This document shows, one piece after another, positions 53,104-64,000 of a stretch of DNA of 64,000 nucleotides. The position numbers were made by a program, and so were the translations under genes. The notes under the pieces are model-generated. The model was given only the letters and a program-made list of their open reading frames with translations. It was not told the DNA's origin and searched no databases. Source of the DNA: Lepraria neglecta. Taxonomy: Eukaryota > Ascomycota > Lecanoromycetes > Lecanorales > Stereocaulaceae. The stretch is from positions 3,658,001 to 3,722,000 of the forward strand of contig CM065648.1 in NCBI GenBank assembly GCA_033220425.1, written 5' to 3'. How positions within the stretch are numbered: position 1 is the stretch's first letter; each line of letters opens with the position of its first letter.

Positions 53104-53255
53104 GCGCCATATACGTCATATGATATTGAGATGATTTCATAAGTTTTGGAACCAAGCATGCGCTTTCCAACACCGTTCGAATTCTGAAATTTGGTTAAGA
53201 TTTGGCTAAGGAAAGCTTAAAAAACATGTTTTTGCCTGCGGAGATCCCTAAAGCT
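53104..53255. repeat. Direct repeat, copy 2
   Basis: Starts GCGCCATATACGTCATATGA, shares the GATGATTTCATAAGTTTTGG and GCATGCGCTTTCCAACACCG blocks with copy 1, diverges after about 85 bases, and again contains CATGTTTTTGCCTGCGGA near its end. Confidence 0.7.
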
Positions 53256-53538
53256 ACCCCCGAAGTGTTACGGCCCTGGCCTACATGCGGTGACCTTCCA
53301 TCGTCTTCCACCGCTAGCCCTATTAGGCTAGGCAGCTTGGCAGCTACTATTGTTTACCTTCAGCGCGTCTGTACATAGCTTCCTCCTCTAGATTCCATAT
53401 CATCGTCTATTCTACCCCTATGACTTGACTCTAGGCCGGCCCTTGACACGAAGCACTAATATACTAAATCCTTAATAACTTTTGCCCTATTAGGATTGGG
53501 GCTTAGCCTTATATATAAAAAGTATACTATATATAGAG

Positions 53539-53620
53539 GAATTTCCAACGCCACTTAAATTTTCTAAATCGAGTGTAAAATAAGCGAGATATAGCCGTTT
53601 TTACGGTATTCTGTGAAGAT
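53539..53620. repeat. Diverged third copy of the 53-kb repeat
   Basis: TTTCCAACGCC, then AAATTTTCTAAATCG, aligns with TTTCCAACACC, then AAATTTTCAAAATCG of copy 1. The flanks differ. It lies in an AT-rich segment with TATATA runs. Confidence 0.45.
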
Positions 53621-54260
53621 TACGGGCACTTACTTGTCTATATATATACAAGTAAGACTAGCCTCAGCTATACATTATTGAAAAAGCTGCGGATATTAGC
53701 AGCTCACTGAGCCAGATTGACGGAAGCTTTGCTGTTCTCAATGCCATGCTCGTGAAGCTTGGTACCTCATCCTCAGCGCTGTGGTCCTTGTCAAAAGCTG
53801 GAATTGAGATGTCGATGTCCCCTCTGAATTAGTGCTGATACCTTCGATTTGAAATTAAGGGGAAACTTCGGGGAAGTCATATCGTATTCGGTGATAGAAA
53901 ACGGCGGCCATCCACTCTTTGTTCTGCAAGATATTTCTGGCAATTTCCCGGTCAGGACGGCCAACTGCATCAACCTGAAGCATTGACCACCTCATTGCTT
54001 TGGCTTAGTTGCCAGAGCCCGCGTGTTAATTCAGGTGTTATCCCCGTCTGCTAGCAAGAATTGGCTTCGCCTCATTGGGTCAAATGTCAACACTTCCTCG
54101 CGGCTAGCTTTGATCGGCAACACAAACAACGCAAACCATTACCAGCCTCTTCCGTGAACTTTTTTTTCTTCTACTTCTGCAAACCGGTCTCCTCACGCTG
54201 CCCTATAGAGCTGTTTCAACCCGCTCGGATTTCTCTCACCACCACCTCTACTCCACCATC

Positions 54261-55302
54261 ATGGCTATCTGGCATCACAACATGCGGGCTTACCTTCGAC
54301 AATACTGGCATCGATTCCTCTGTAATCTGAAGTCTCGACGTGCCCTCAAGCGACGACAAAACGCTAGACCTAAGTATCGGATGCCGCGTACACACCACCA
54401 AAACTTGTCAAATGTCACTATCGATACCTCTCTCAATGCTCATTGCAAGCTACTGAATAAACTACCTCTCGAAATACGCCAACAAATTTACACCGAGGTT
54501 CTGAAAGACGATGCTTATGGTCATCGCAGCCGCATCGTTACCGAGAAAGGCCGGCTGACTTCCGTTCTGGGCTGCGAGTGTAATCAGGTAAGTTTTTGCT
54601 GTCCCTCCCATATGTAAAACTACCAGTAAAGGCTGACAAACAAATACAGAACCGCCTAGTGCAGCGGCTTGCTTTGCTCAAGACATGTCGCCAAGTTTAC
54701 ACGGAAGCCATCGACCTTTTCTATTCTTCATGGGTATGTACAATGTCATCTACCACGGACTCAGTGAATGCACATATTTTAACGGCAAAACATGGGCTTT
54801 CTGTGTATTCCTAAGACATATTTCAATACCAGACTGCAGACAGAGGAATAAAAAGCTAACCCGGAAATATCAACAGGTCTTCCACATCCACGACCTTGAC
54901 ACACTAATCTCTCTCACACGCACCGTCGTTCCCCACCGCCTAGCCAAAATCAAAATTCTCCAGCTCTGCTTCGGGAACTGCTGGCCCTCTTCCATAAAAG
55001 GAGACCTAATCAGCGGCCTCACCAACGAAGAGATCTCGAGCACTGTAGTCAACAAGTTGACTGGCCTCAAGGAACTCCATCTCAACATCTATCAACACAC
55101 TCATGTCGAACTGCCATACGGCACTGCAGAATCTGAGCGCAAAACTCTCGAGCCGTTGCTGATACTTCGGGGACTGGAGGACTTTGACCTGCGTTATGTG
55201 CACGGGCATCAACATCATGATGACAATTGTATTGATACATCTCCAGAGGCGGTGGCGTTTAGGGAGTATGTGAAGGGGGTGGTGTGTACGCCTAAGGGCT
55301 AG
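54261..55302 (+). CDS. DUF7730-like / F-box-like fungal protein
   Basis: Three exons, 54261-54587, 54650-54733 and 54877-55302, give 278 residues. The core pattern is KLPLEIRQQIYTEVL near 75, LLKTCRQVYTEAIDLFYSSW in exon 2 and HDLDTLISLTRTVVPHRLAK in exon 3. This is the pattern of the abundant fungal family annotated as DUF7730 or F-box-like, in which an LPxEIRxxIY helix precedes 'L..CRQIY.E...LLYS'. The N-terminal 50 residues are basic (RQYWHRFLCNLKSRRALKRR). Clean GTAAGT and GTATGT donors support both introns. Function is unknown; an adaptor role for ubiquitin ligases is sometimes suggested for the F-box-like members. Confidence 0.72.
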
Positions 55303-55944
55303 GAGCTGGCTGAGATGAAGTTGGCGGATTATTGTCCGCGTACGTTCTGATGAAAATGCTGAGGAAGATGCTCAGAAAAGGTGATGCTCGGGAAGATGAT
55401 GCTCAGAAGGGTAATGCTCAGGAAGAGGATGCGAAGAAAGGTGATGCCACCGATAGCAAATGATGTGGTCTGATATTGAAGCGTTGGGGTCATTGAGCGG
55501 CAGAGCATGCAATGAAGAAGCATACAGAAGACTCCTAGATTAGCAAATTGATCCATTCTGCAAAGCAGGATAGAGCGATAATCATTCCTATTAACAGACA
55601 CTCGTTCTCCTACAATTCCACACAAAGTCATGAGCAAAAAGACACAATATCATCAGCGTAAAGTTCTTTCATCCTCGCTAGCGTCCTACTGACCCTCAGC
55701 ATGTGCAGCCCTCAGGCATGCCTAAAAACACCTAAGCAGCGAACGCCGTCTCCTCTTGTAGGGTATACCAACACCAAAGGATTCGCTTTCCTCCGAATGA
55801 AATGCTCCGAGGTAGCTACCCCGAGCCAGTCGCTCATAGCATAAAAATCGAAAAAAAAGCACATAGTGATACAGAAACACCTCCCCACCCGCTCGCTATG
55901 CAGTTGTAATCATCCTTCCGCTTTATAAGCGCACGCTGCACCTC
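55303..55944. other. Intergenic, convergent 3' flanks
   Basis: About 640 bases. A cluster of GATGCTCAGGAAGA-like short repeats (55355-55440) lies just after the DUF7730-like stop. No gene was seen. Confidence 0.5.
55355..55440. repeat. Short imperfect tandem repeat (about 17-18 bp, GATGCTCAGGAAGA-type)
   Basis: Successive copies read AATGCTGAGGAAGATGCTCA, GAAAAGGTGATGCTCGGGAA, GATGATGCTCAGAAGGGTA and ATGCTCAGGAAGAGGATGCG. A low-order minisatellite in the 3' flank of the DUF7730-like gene. Confidence 0.6.
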
Positions 55945-58900
55945 TCAATCAATCTCTACTACCTCCTCCTCCGCCTTCCGCTTTCTTGGGTTCGACTCCC
56001 CAGCTACGTGCTTGCTCGCCCGAAAGACCTCATCTAACTTGGCAATAAGATTCTCAACGCCATTGAGATGAGCAATCATCCCCCCTTTCACTCCCCACCA
56101 GCCCTCTCCCTTACCCCTCATTACGGCCTCCAAACCCTGCTCGAAATCCGCATTCCCAGTCTCCACTTTTCCGACGCTCGATTCGGGAATGAACCACATC
56201 GCATCATCTCGCCGTTGCCGGAGTCTAATGTCATAGCCACCTTTTGAACAGAGATCTGAATAGCGGACTTGAAACCATTGCTCTGAGCGGGTGAGTACTT
56301 CGACTCCGCCAGCGGCTTCGATGGCAGAGAGAGCGTTAAGGAAGGGCATCGTCATTCGCATTGTTGCCAAGACTGTTGTAAGATCCTTCGAGCGAAGTAG
56401 CGTAGTCAGGTGGTCGATGATGCGGAGGTGAGGGTTAGGTGGTGTAAGGGAAATGTACATAGGAGTATCAGCGGCGAAGTGGATGGTTGCCTTGAGGATG
56501 CTCGGAGATTTGGCGTAAGTGAAGTCGATGTGAGTGAGGGAGGCGGCGTTGAACTTTATCCTGTGTAACTTGATGGTGGAGACGAAGTCGAGTAAGAGTC
56601 CTATGGCAGAAAGGCGACTGGTAAGATTTGGGATTGTGGTCTCGCCTACTTTAGTGACGATTTGGAAGGCAAGAGACTGTGTAGAAGGTTGAAAAGCTAC
56701 GGAGGGAATGGCGGAGATAACGTCTTTGACGTTAGATATTGATTTTGATATTCGGACTGAAGCAATATGGGCCGTGGAGGTTTTGGAAGAATCAAGACTA
56801 CGATACTCGAGCTTGACGATCTCATGTGCCCATGCAAGATCCAATCTCTCAGGAGAGCTTATGAGAGATGCTGCTCGCTCGGTAGGGAACCGAATGAAGA
56901 TAGTCGCGGAAGGTGATTGACTCCTTGCGCTATTAGGCGGGGACAGTTGGATTCTGTGTGGAATCTTCGACGCTGAAAGATGACGGGCATCGATGTTATG
57001 GGAAATCATGCCGGCAGCAGTTCGCTCAATTTGAGCAAGCGCTGTAGCTGAAGGATCCATGACAAGTGACGTTTGCCCAGCTGATAGTATCTTGTAAGCT
57101 GCTCGCAGTGATGTTCCAGTGGTAGGATTCGACGTCCCTGGTCCTGGCGCTGTTTCCTTATCTAAGAGCTCTACGGCCCACCAAAAGTCGCCTTCTAGGC
57201 TTGTAGTAAACGCCAAGAGCCAATTGGCACTCCAATTTGGTCGTCTGAAGAACCTCGTTTTTTGAACGCCTTTTGAGAAGAGTCGCTGTATCGTTTCTTG
57301 ACTGGGGTTCAGGGATCGCACAGGCTCCCATCCAACGGATCGGGCACTCGTATCTACTTCCTCTAGCGATGTGAAGGACCTAAGGTGCGCAAATTGAGAA
57401 ACTCCATCTGTAGCAGGTGAAGCTAGACGATTGAGCTCGAACTCTGCGCGGCTGTTCAGTTGCGAGGCCGGCAGTACCGCAAACCTGCCGGACACAGGTT
57501 CTTGCACAACTTTGACTGCTTTTGAGGTGGTGAGTTGTACCAGTAAAGATGCGTCTATTGGCTCTGCCGTTGCCGAATTGCTCTTCAATCTTAAGTAGCC
57601 TTCTGAGTACAATGTTGCCTCGCCCAGCTTAGCAGCCGTGCTCTGGAAGATGTAGTTGGTGTGCAACGCAATTACTTGTTTGAGGATGTCTGCAATGGAC
57701 AGCTCGCCCAGTCTCATTGTCACTTGAACGTCGTTGACCTCCTTACCACCGCGAAACCATCGTATAGCAATTTGGGGTATTCGCATGGCGTTTAAGGAGT
57801 AAGGATTGCTGGGTTCTTTGCCGCGCTTAATGCCAATCTCAATCCAATTCTTGCCCCCCAGTTTATTCAACCAGTACTGCACAACAACAGATCGATGCAC
57901 GGCCTCCACTTTGAGGTGCTCAGACCAGTAGCCTCTTGCCATTTCATATGCCTGGTTCTTCAAGACGGCAAGCTTGTGGGTGAGGACGAGATTGTGCAGA
58001 AAGTCGAACAAGCCTTGCAGACCTTCACTCTGAAGCACATGGTTGGCTCTCCCTTCGATTTCCTCACGCAGCCTGCCAGCGGGCAGGTCTTTCGGCGTTG
58101 GGGAGAAGATGTACCGAAAGTCTATGAAATAAAGCTGTGATGCTGGATCTTCCTCGGCTATAGAGAGGTCGACCTCAAATTCTTCAGGAACCCTGAACGT
58201 GGCCCGGCCAGACGCTATCGAGAAATCTCTGAAGACTGGCGGAATATTCTCGTGCAAATTCAATCGGATGGAAAGAAGAATGTTAATTTTGCGAAGGGTG
58301 CTGAGCAGTTGCTGGGCTGAAAGCGGTTCAGGAGGTAGATAGCCCAGATCTGGCAGCCATGATGCCTTGCCGAGAGAAAGCACTTCCAAAGCAGTCTTGA
58401 TATCTGGATTTGGATCTCTGAGCGGTCCAAGCCTCCTCTTGAGCTCTCCCATCCATGATATGCAGTCTTGGTATTCTTGTTTTCGCGTGCTGGTCCAGAC
58501 GTTCAAGTCAATAACCTTGCTCACTGCCTCCGCTTGCCGAGCCCATTTCGACAGGATCAAAATCTTGATGAATTGGGCCCTTCTATCGCTTGCAAAATTG
58601 AGCATCCGCAGCTTCTTCTGAACATTTGCATCCCCGGTGGCCCCGTTCCCATTGATGTGATGGTTCAAGTGGCTGAGCGACCCATTGAGACCAGGCTGCG
58701 GAACAGGCATCTCTGACATATCGTTGATGACGTCTGTAAGACCATTGAAGGTCTCCTGAACGAGCCTGGATATGAGAGTGGAAAACGGAACGTAGCCAAA
58801 GGTAATGTGTTCGATTTCAGGTGGAAGCTGGCCCACAAGATTCTCGATTGCAGTCGAAGTCTTGCGCTGAGTCTCTGTTGGCGTTGAGGAGATGCCGTTG

Positions 58901-59085
58901 ACGTATGTTCCGTTCACCGGGCCATTCACCCCATTTGTGTACGTATTACCATTTGCGTAGTCCTCCATCTTGATCTCCTCGATGTTTCCGCTCGCTATGC
59001 CCTCAGATTTGATATCGCCTGACATCTTGATTCCGTCGGCTCCCTTGTAGGAGAGGGTCTCCGATCTCGGCACGATACCTGGCAT
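55945..59085 (-). CDS. med14: Mediator complex subunit 14 (Med14/Rgr1)
   Basis: One long frame of 1046 residues from the ATG at 59083-59085; the frame is open further upstream to 59229 but without an ATG. It begins MPGIVPRSETL. The conserved N-terminal segment reads QLPPEIEHITFGYVPFSTLI, then SRLVQETFNGLTDVINDM, followed by FASDRRAQFIKILILSKWAR, TSTRKQEYQDCISWMGELKR and KINILLSIRLNLHENIPP, all Med14 landmarks. Med14 is the scaffold joining head, middle and tail of Mediator and is essential for activator-driven transcription by RNA polymerase II. The C-terminus ends in a basic RKRKAEEE. Length agrees with fungal homologues. Short upstream exons cannot be excluded because the open frame continues without a Met. 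Confidence 0.9.
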   Translation of the reverse strand: MPGIVPRSETLSYKGADGIKMSGDIKSEGIASGNIEEIKMEDYANGNTYTNGVNGPVNGTYVNGISSTPTETQRKTSTAIENLVGQLPPEIEHITFGYVPFSTLISRLVQETFNGLTDVINDMSEMPVPQPGLNGSLSHLNHHINGNGATGDANVQKKLRMLNFASDRRAQFIKILILSKWARQAEAVSKVIDLNVWTSTRKQEYQDCISWMGELKRRLGPLRDPNPDIKTALEVLSLGKASWLPDLGYLPPEPLSAQQLLSTLRKINILLSIRLNLHENIPPVFRDFSIASGRATFRVPEEFEVDLSIAEEDPASQLYFIDFRYIFSPTPKDLPAGRLREEIEGRANHVLQSEGLQGLFDFLHNLVLTHKLAVLKNQAYEMARGYWSEHLKVEAVHRSVVVQYWLNKLGGKNWIEIGIKRGKEPSNPYSLNAMRIPQIAIRWFRGGKEVNDVQVTMRLGELSIADILKQVIALHTNYIFQSTAAKLGEATLYSEGYLRLKSNSATAEPIDASLLVQLTTSKAVKVVQEPVSGRFAVLPASQLNSRAEFELNRLASPATDGVSQFAHLRSFTSLEEVDTSARSVGWEPVRSLNPSQETIQRLFSKGVQKTRFFRRPNWSANWLLAFTTSLEGDFWWAVELLDKETAPGPGTSNPTTGTSLRAAYKILSAGQTSLVMDPSATALAQIERTAAGMISHNIDARHLSASKIPHRIQLSPPNSARSQSPSATIFIRFPTERAASLISSPERLDLAWAHEIVKLEYRSLDSSKTSTAHIASVRISKSISNVKDVISAIPSVAFQPSTQSLAFQIVTKVGETTIPNLTSRLSAIGLLLDFVSTIKLHRIKFNAASLTHIDFTYAKSPSILKATIHFAADTPMYISLTPPNPHLRIIDHLTTLLRSKDLTTVLATMRMTMPFLNALSAIEAAGGVEVLTRSEQWFQVRYSDLCSKGGYDIRLRQRRDDAMWFIPESSVGKVETGNADFEQGLEAVMRGKGEGWWGVKGGMIAHLNGVENLIAKLDEVFRASKHVAGESNPRKRKAEEEVVEID

Positions 59086-60481
59086 ACTGCGCGCCTGAGC
59101 CAAGACACTGTCGTCCGCTTTGCCGTTCCTCTCCGCGACCACTCCATCCACCGGCCTCCCCTTCCCCTCCGACGTATCCCTCCCCTCGCGCTTTATCGAC
59201 TCTATCTTGCCCTGCCAATCAACATTCAAGGTAGGGGTTTGGGAGGTGTGGGGGCTCCGAAGGCGTCGAAGGGATGAGCAAATTCTATCGACGAGACGGT
59301 ACTACTATATGTCGATGCGACCAGGGTCGAAGAGGTGAGATGGGGAAGGAAGGTGAAGAGGCAGAAGAGGTGGGTGTGTTGACCGCTGTTGAAGCCGTGG
59401 GGTCAGAGCGGCTCTGCGCGATGCCGATGAGCTGTCGGTCACCTTACTTTGAAGATGTGAATCAGTGCGCAACAGCAGCAGCAGCTATACAGGTCTGTCA
59501 CCTGCGTGGTCAGTCCATGTAAGAGAGGATGAAGAAACAGAGGTGAGGTCTTGTTGGTTGACACCGTTTCAGTATGGAATGCCGGTAGGTTAGACCAGCA
59601 CACTAGCGCGGGCCCTAGTTCTTGTGATGCGCGGGCGAATCACCAGATTCACTATTGCATTGAGAATCATATTACGGACTCTGCTATGTTAAAATCCCAA
59701 CATAGTCTGCACTGTCCTGCTAATGACCGGTGCCCCATCTACAATAGTACGCCTTAAATCTTAACAGGGTGTGAGGACTGAAAGGACTTGGGTAGAAGAA
59801 TGGTTGAACAAAGGTCCTCAGCAATTCATCTACCTATCCCCACTCGCCCCACTCCCCTGTGTGTATATGCGCATAGCATTACTCCACACTGCTTGGTCCA
59901 GTCGTATGTTTTCTGACAATTGGGGCAGGGTTTATTCACCACTCCGTTGGTTATCAGCGGCACCGACTGGAAACTCTCGGCCTTTAGCTTAGTTCAATAT
60001 GTGACAGTCTACATAGTACTAGCACTGTTAGATAACCAGCTGGCCTCTCTGAGCCCCTCGTATTATTGTATCATCATACACAGCTGAGCAGCTGCAGACA
60101 CTGTGTCTCAACATGGAGCCAACAACGTGGGGAAGAAGATGTGGAATGACGAGGGAGAGGCTGGAGGAAGGAAGGACGTGAATTAGGCTTCGCAGGAACC
60201 AATCCGATTGATCGAGATATCGCCCTAAATCTACGACAACGTGCAAGGGGCTCGTGTACCCTCTGGGGTAGCTGCTGATCATCAATCCATCATGGTACCT
60301 CCATCATTCTTACCTGTGCTTCTTCATTCTCCCTGCTCATGGTCAGGTTGCTCGCAATGAGCCGCCAAGGTCAGACCATCAAAGAGATCCCCCAGCCCCC
60401 AAATCCTCCGTCTTCTCACCCACTCCATCCTCCTTCGCCGATGACGAACATTCCATAAGCTCCATCCCAAGTCAGCTGAGC
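59086..60481. promoter_or_regulatory. Divergent promoter region, Med14 / Atg22
   Basis: 1.4 kb between divergent starts. Small frames on both strands (59551-59757, 60028-60285) have no features. Upstream coding exons of either gene could lie here but none was convincing. Confidence 0.45.
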
Positions 60482-62384
60482 ATGGAGCGCAACCATGACT
60501 TCGAGTCACCTCTCGACCAACCCCAGTATCCTGGTGAAGATACACGCTTGACAAGCAAAAAGGAGCTGTCGGGTTGGTACAGTTATGGCTGGGCTGCGGA
60601 GGTACGTCGTATCCTTGCAATGGTTTTACTTCACGTTTCTTACGGATTGCTACAAGGTCTTTGTCATTTGCGGGGTGGGATCCTTCATACCGATCACTCT
60701 AGAGCAGCTGGCCCGCGAGCGAGGTGTCCTCTTGTCCGATAGATCCAAGCCCTGTTCAGGCACTTTCGAAACCTCGACCCCTAATGCCACTTCTTCTCTA
60801 CCGCACGATGCCATACGAACATTCTCACCTCGAGTCGATACAGGCCAATGTATCATCAATCTCCTGGGTGCGGAGATAAACACTGCGAGCTTCGCTATGT
60901 ACACATTCTCAATCAGTGTCCTCGTCCAGGCTCTCTTGATCATCTCCATGAGTGGAGCTGCGGATCATGGTCTATATAGAAAGAGCTTCCTTCTGATGTT
61001 CGCTTTTACTGGTTCTGTTGCAACTATGCTCTTCCTCGCAGTGGTCCCGCAGGTTTACGTACTCGGTGCATTACTGGCGATCATCTCTAATACCTGCTTT
61101 GGCGCCTCATTCGTGCTGCTCAACTCGTTCCTCCCGGTGCTCGTTCGTCGCCATCCTTCTATTCAAGCAATAGCAACTAAGGCCGATGAAGACTTGAGAC
61201 ACTCTGAAGGATTCCATCCCAATGACACGAACATGGATGAGGATGAACGTGAACTCGAGAGCTCCACAGACGCTTTACTACAGTCCACCGAGGCTCACCG
61301 AATGATCCCCGTATCTACATCCAATGCACCGGCATCTCCTGCCCTACAACTGTCTACCAGAATCTCATCATACGGTATAGGCATTGGGTATATAGCGGCC
61401 GTCATCGTCCAGACTCTTGGAATAGTGATTGTTCTAGTAGTCACAAATCTTGTGACCTCAACCACTCTGACGCTTCGGATTGTCCTCTTCTTCGTTGGTC
61501 TATGGTGGTTGACCTTTACAATTCCAGCGGCGCTCTGGCTACGTCCGCGGCCAGGTCCTCCACTACCTTTCTCGAATGATGGCAAGCAAACGCGGAGTTG
61601 GGCAGGGTACATAGGCTATGCGTGGCGATCACTGTTCAAGACGATCATGAGGGCCCGCCACCTCAAGGATGTCATGTTGTTCTTAGCTGCATGGTTCCTC
61701 CTGAGCGACAGTATCGCCACGGTCAGCGGTACTGCGGTATTATTCGCCAAGACCGAATTGCATATGCCGCCTGCTGCTCTTGCGCTTATCAGCCTTATCG
61801 GTACTCTGACTGGTGTCGTCGGGGCTTTCTCCTGGAGTAAACTATCCCGGTGGTTGAACATCCGTCCTTCTCAAACCATCATCGCTTGCATATGTTTGTT
61901 TGAAGTCATCCCTATATACGGACTTTTAGGCTACATACCTGCCATACAACGCCTTGGAGTGATTGGCCTGCAGCAGCCGTGGGAAATGTATCCTCTTGGT
62001 GCTATATATGGGTTCGTCTTGGGAGGGCTGTCGTCTTATTGCCGCAGTCTGTTTGGAGAGCTTATACCCCCTGGCTCAGAAGCAGCTTTTTACGCGTTAT
62101 ATGCCATTACCGACAAAGGATCGAGTGTGTTTGGCCCGGCGATTGTGGGGGCTATTACTGACCGGTACGGTGAGATCAGGCCTGCATTTGTATTTCTAGC
62201 GGTATTGATCTTCATACCGCTGCCGCTTATGCTACTGGTGGACGTGGATCGGGGCAAGAGAGAAGGTGCGGAGATGGCTAGAGACCTCCAGGGAAAGAAA
62301 GAATCGGAATTGCCTCCCCCAAATGGCGACGGCACTATTCGCCTTATCGATGAAGAGGAGGACAGGCGAGATAGTCATTCTTGA
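60482..62384 (+). CDS. atg22: Autophagy-related protein 22-like vacuolar effluxer (MFS)
   Basis: Two exons, 60482-60601 and 60657-62384, give 615 residues; the junction yields [18 protein letters not shown]. The N-terminus [16 protein letters not shown] and [16 protein letters not shown] are hallmarks of Atg22. So are the large luminal loop with Cys (KPCSGTF..., [11 protein letters not shown]) and the late motif [40 protein letters not shown]. About 12 hydrophobic spans are visible, with an acidic cytoplasmic loop around 190-250 ([16 protein letters not shown]). In yeast Atg22 exports leucine and other amino acids from the vacuole after autophagic breakdown. An additional upstream exon is possible, but the chosen ATG already places the Gly-Trp-Tyr motif close to the N-terminus. 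Confidence 0.9.
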
Positions 62385-62808
62385 CTGCCAAAATTATTTG
62401 AGTAAGGGAAAGGACTTCTAGATTTAGCGATGGCGTTGGGAGGTACTTATCAGTCATGGCATTGAACCTGCTGTTTCTTAGTAGATTTGAACTAGATACT
62501 CTAGCACCATGAGTACATTTCTGGAAGACGTCTTCAAAATGGTCACCACCGTACTTTAGGCTAGCACGCTAATAATTGCCACTGCAACTAAGCAGCTTCC
62601 GCCGGCAAAAGTTCGTACTAAGTAAGTACCTAAGATACAAGTTCTACTGCCCGGCAGTTGGGCCAACCTAATGAGGCTGGGCTGATGCCTACGCTGGCCC
62701 GCGTTGAGTCACTGTCAAGACCTGGTTCCTCGCGCTGTCAGAGATATCTCTTCTCTGCTGGTGGACAGCTATTTTGCTCATTGTCCATAAGCTAAGAAAC
62801 ATCGCTCA
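62385..62808. other. Intergenic between Atg22 and IDO
   Basis: About 420 bases, presumed 3' flank and promoter. Nothing else seen. Confidence 0.45.
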
Positions 62809-64000
62809 ATGGCCGCTCTTTCAATGCTAGAAGAATACCACATCTCCCCCACGAACGGATTCCTGCCAGCAGAACCTCCATTAGAACGCCTGCCGAAACG
62901 CTACGAAAGGTGGGAAAGAATTTGCTCAGATCTCCCCACATTGATACAGAGTGGCCAGATAACCAACGCCGTCGACGAACTGCCCCTCTGCTCTACCGAA
63001 TGGCTAAATTCGGAGCCAGAATGGAGAAGAGCCTACGTCCTGCTTGGCTTTATCGCAAATGCCTACCTATGGGGCCCCGAGAAACCTGCAAATGTATATA
63101 TACTTCAATTACCCATGCGTTCACATCAGGACTGACAGATCTCGATAGCGATTACCCGCCAGTCTATCAATTCCATTCCTAGCCGTGTCAGAGCATCTCG
63201 GAATCCCACCTGTCCCCACCTTCGCCGCGCAAAATCTATGGAATATCCAATTTCTCGACCCGACACAGCCAATGCACGATCCCGCCAACATCTCCGCATT
63301 GGTGAGCTTCACAGGCGCGCCTGACGAATCATGGTTCTTCGCCGTGCCCGCAGCGATCGAGGCTCGCGGTGCGCCCATGATTTCCCTGGCTCTGGCGGCA
63401 TTCGAAGCGGCTTCATCACGTAACGCCGAGCGCGTGATCGACTGCTTAAACCAGATATCAGAACACCTTGAGGGCTGTACTCACATCCTTCCTAGGATGT
63501 ACGAGCGGAATAATCCGTCCTTCTTTTACAACCGCATTCGCCCTTTCTTGTTAGGGACACAGGTTCCCCTTGAACTGTCCGATGGGGTGTATTACGAGGA
63601 GGAGAATGGCGAGGGCAGAAATCGACAATACAAAGGTCCGACTGCTGCTGAGAGCTCGTTGTGGCATTTCGTCGATATCGCACTTGGCGTATCACATGAC
63701 GACGAATTCCTCCTAGTATATCTCAACATTCGTGAATGTGGTCACAGGATACGATCTTGCTGACTGCAATTCTAGGAAATGAGGCAATACATGCCTGGGC
63801 CTCATCGACAATTCCTCGCGCATGTAGCGAAGATAGCTAATATCCGAGAATACGTCACTTCTCATCCTCAAGAAATTGGATTGTATGCCGCTTTCAATAA
63901 GTGCCTGGAATGTCTGGTCGCGTTCAGGAATAAACATGTACAGATGGTCTCTCGCTACATCGTGGTCCCATCCAGGGCATCATCGAAAGCCTCCGGGAAC
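62809..64000 (+). CDS. Indoleamine 2,3-dioxygenase (partial, runs off right edge)
   Basis: Exons 62809-63093, 63149-63715 and 63776 to beyond the window, about 359 residues so far. IDO is a heme enzyme that opens the indole ring of tryptophan to N-formylkynurenine, the first step of de novo NAD synthesis and tryptophan breakdown. Landmarks are WRRAYVLLGFIANAYLWGPE, SIPFLAVSEHLGIPPVPTFA with NLWN, and SFTGAPDESWFFAVPAAIEA. FLLGTQVPLELSDGVYYEE, PTAAESSLWHF and EMRQYMPGPHRQFL follow. The proximal heme His is the one in FRNKHVQMVSRYI. The second junction (63093/63149) restores GPEKPAN-RLPASLSIPF. The C-terminal end (GTGGT motif) is outside the window. Confidence 0.9.

Larger units (their letters stand above)
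52145..54260. other. Gene-poor, partly AT-rich stretch with direct repeats
   Basis: About 2.1 kb without a convincing gene. 52950-53200 carries two copies of a direct repeat and 53440-53700 is AT-rich with TATATA runs and a third, diverged copy. A minus-strand frame at 53791-53973 reads as protein (SGWPPFSITEYDMTS) but is too short to name. Confidence 0.5.

Noticed and set aside
1-64000. tRNA, rRNA and CRISPR searches by eye
   Set aside because: No cloverleaf with a convincing B box, no rRNA-like stretch and no regularly spaced short repeats were found; a tRNA scan would be needed to exclude tRNAs fully.

Overview
The window is eukaryotic, from a filamentous ascomycete (Pezizomycotina, plausibly a Dothideomycete). 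Genes are dense and lie on both strands. Introns are mostly 50-140 bases with GT..AG ends. The gene set is typical of such fungi: Rpa135, Med14, Atg22, Rtg2-like, neutral trehalase, RCR and DUF7730-like proteins, and a highly reducing polyketide synthase. No tRNA, rRNA or CRISPR array was recognised. Exon joins were inferred by eye from reading frame, splice signals and remembered family sequences; no alignment was run.

Layout. 1-8.4 kb is mainly housekeeping: the 5' part of a Src1/Heh1-like inner nuclear membrane protein, a stray NACHT-N (NLR) fragment, an RCR-type membrane protein, an Arl8-like GTPase and RNA polymerase I subunit 2. 9.3-23.5 kb looks like a compact biosynthetic locus. It holds a short-chain dehydrogenase and a Tri3-like acyltransferase transcribed divergently, a PTH11-like seven-helix membrane protein, and a nine-exon HR-PKS (KS-AT-DH-vestigial MT-ER-KR-ACP) with no release domain. 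24-32 kb holds an Rtg2-like Ppx/GppA protein, a tandem trio of genes sharing a Met-Cys Cys-rich N-terminus with disordered tails, and a Dal5-type MFS permease. 32.6-39.5 kb has proteasome beta-5, a Nab2-like CCCH protein and a large secreted, probably GPI-anchored repeat protein.

39.5-42.3 kb is gene-poor and decayed. 42.3-49.3 kb carries a divergent neutral trehalase, a small hypothetical protein, mitochondrial intermediate peptidase and a Rossmann-fold NAD(P) protein. 49.6-51.0 kb is a broken WD40 gene, followed by an unrecognised ORF and an AT-rich stretch with direct repeats (52.9-53.7 kb). 54.2-64 kb has a DUF7730-like protein, Med14, Atg22 and the start of an indoleamine 2,3-dioxygenase that runs off the right edge.

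How the genes relate. Most are unlinked housekeeping genes. The SDR, acyltransferase, 7TM protein and PKS are the only set that reads as one pathway: the PKS would build a reduced chain, the dehydrogenase would adjust an oxygen function and the acyltransferase would esterify a hydroxyl. This is inference from proximity and family. No transcription factor, P450 or transporter lies inside the locus.
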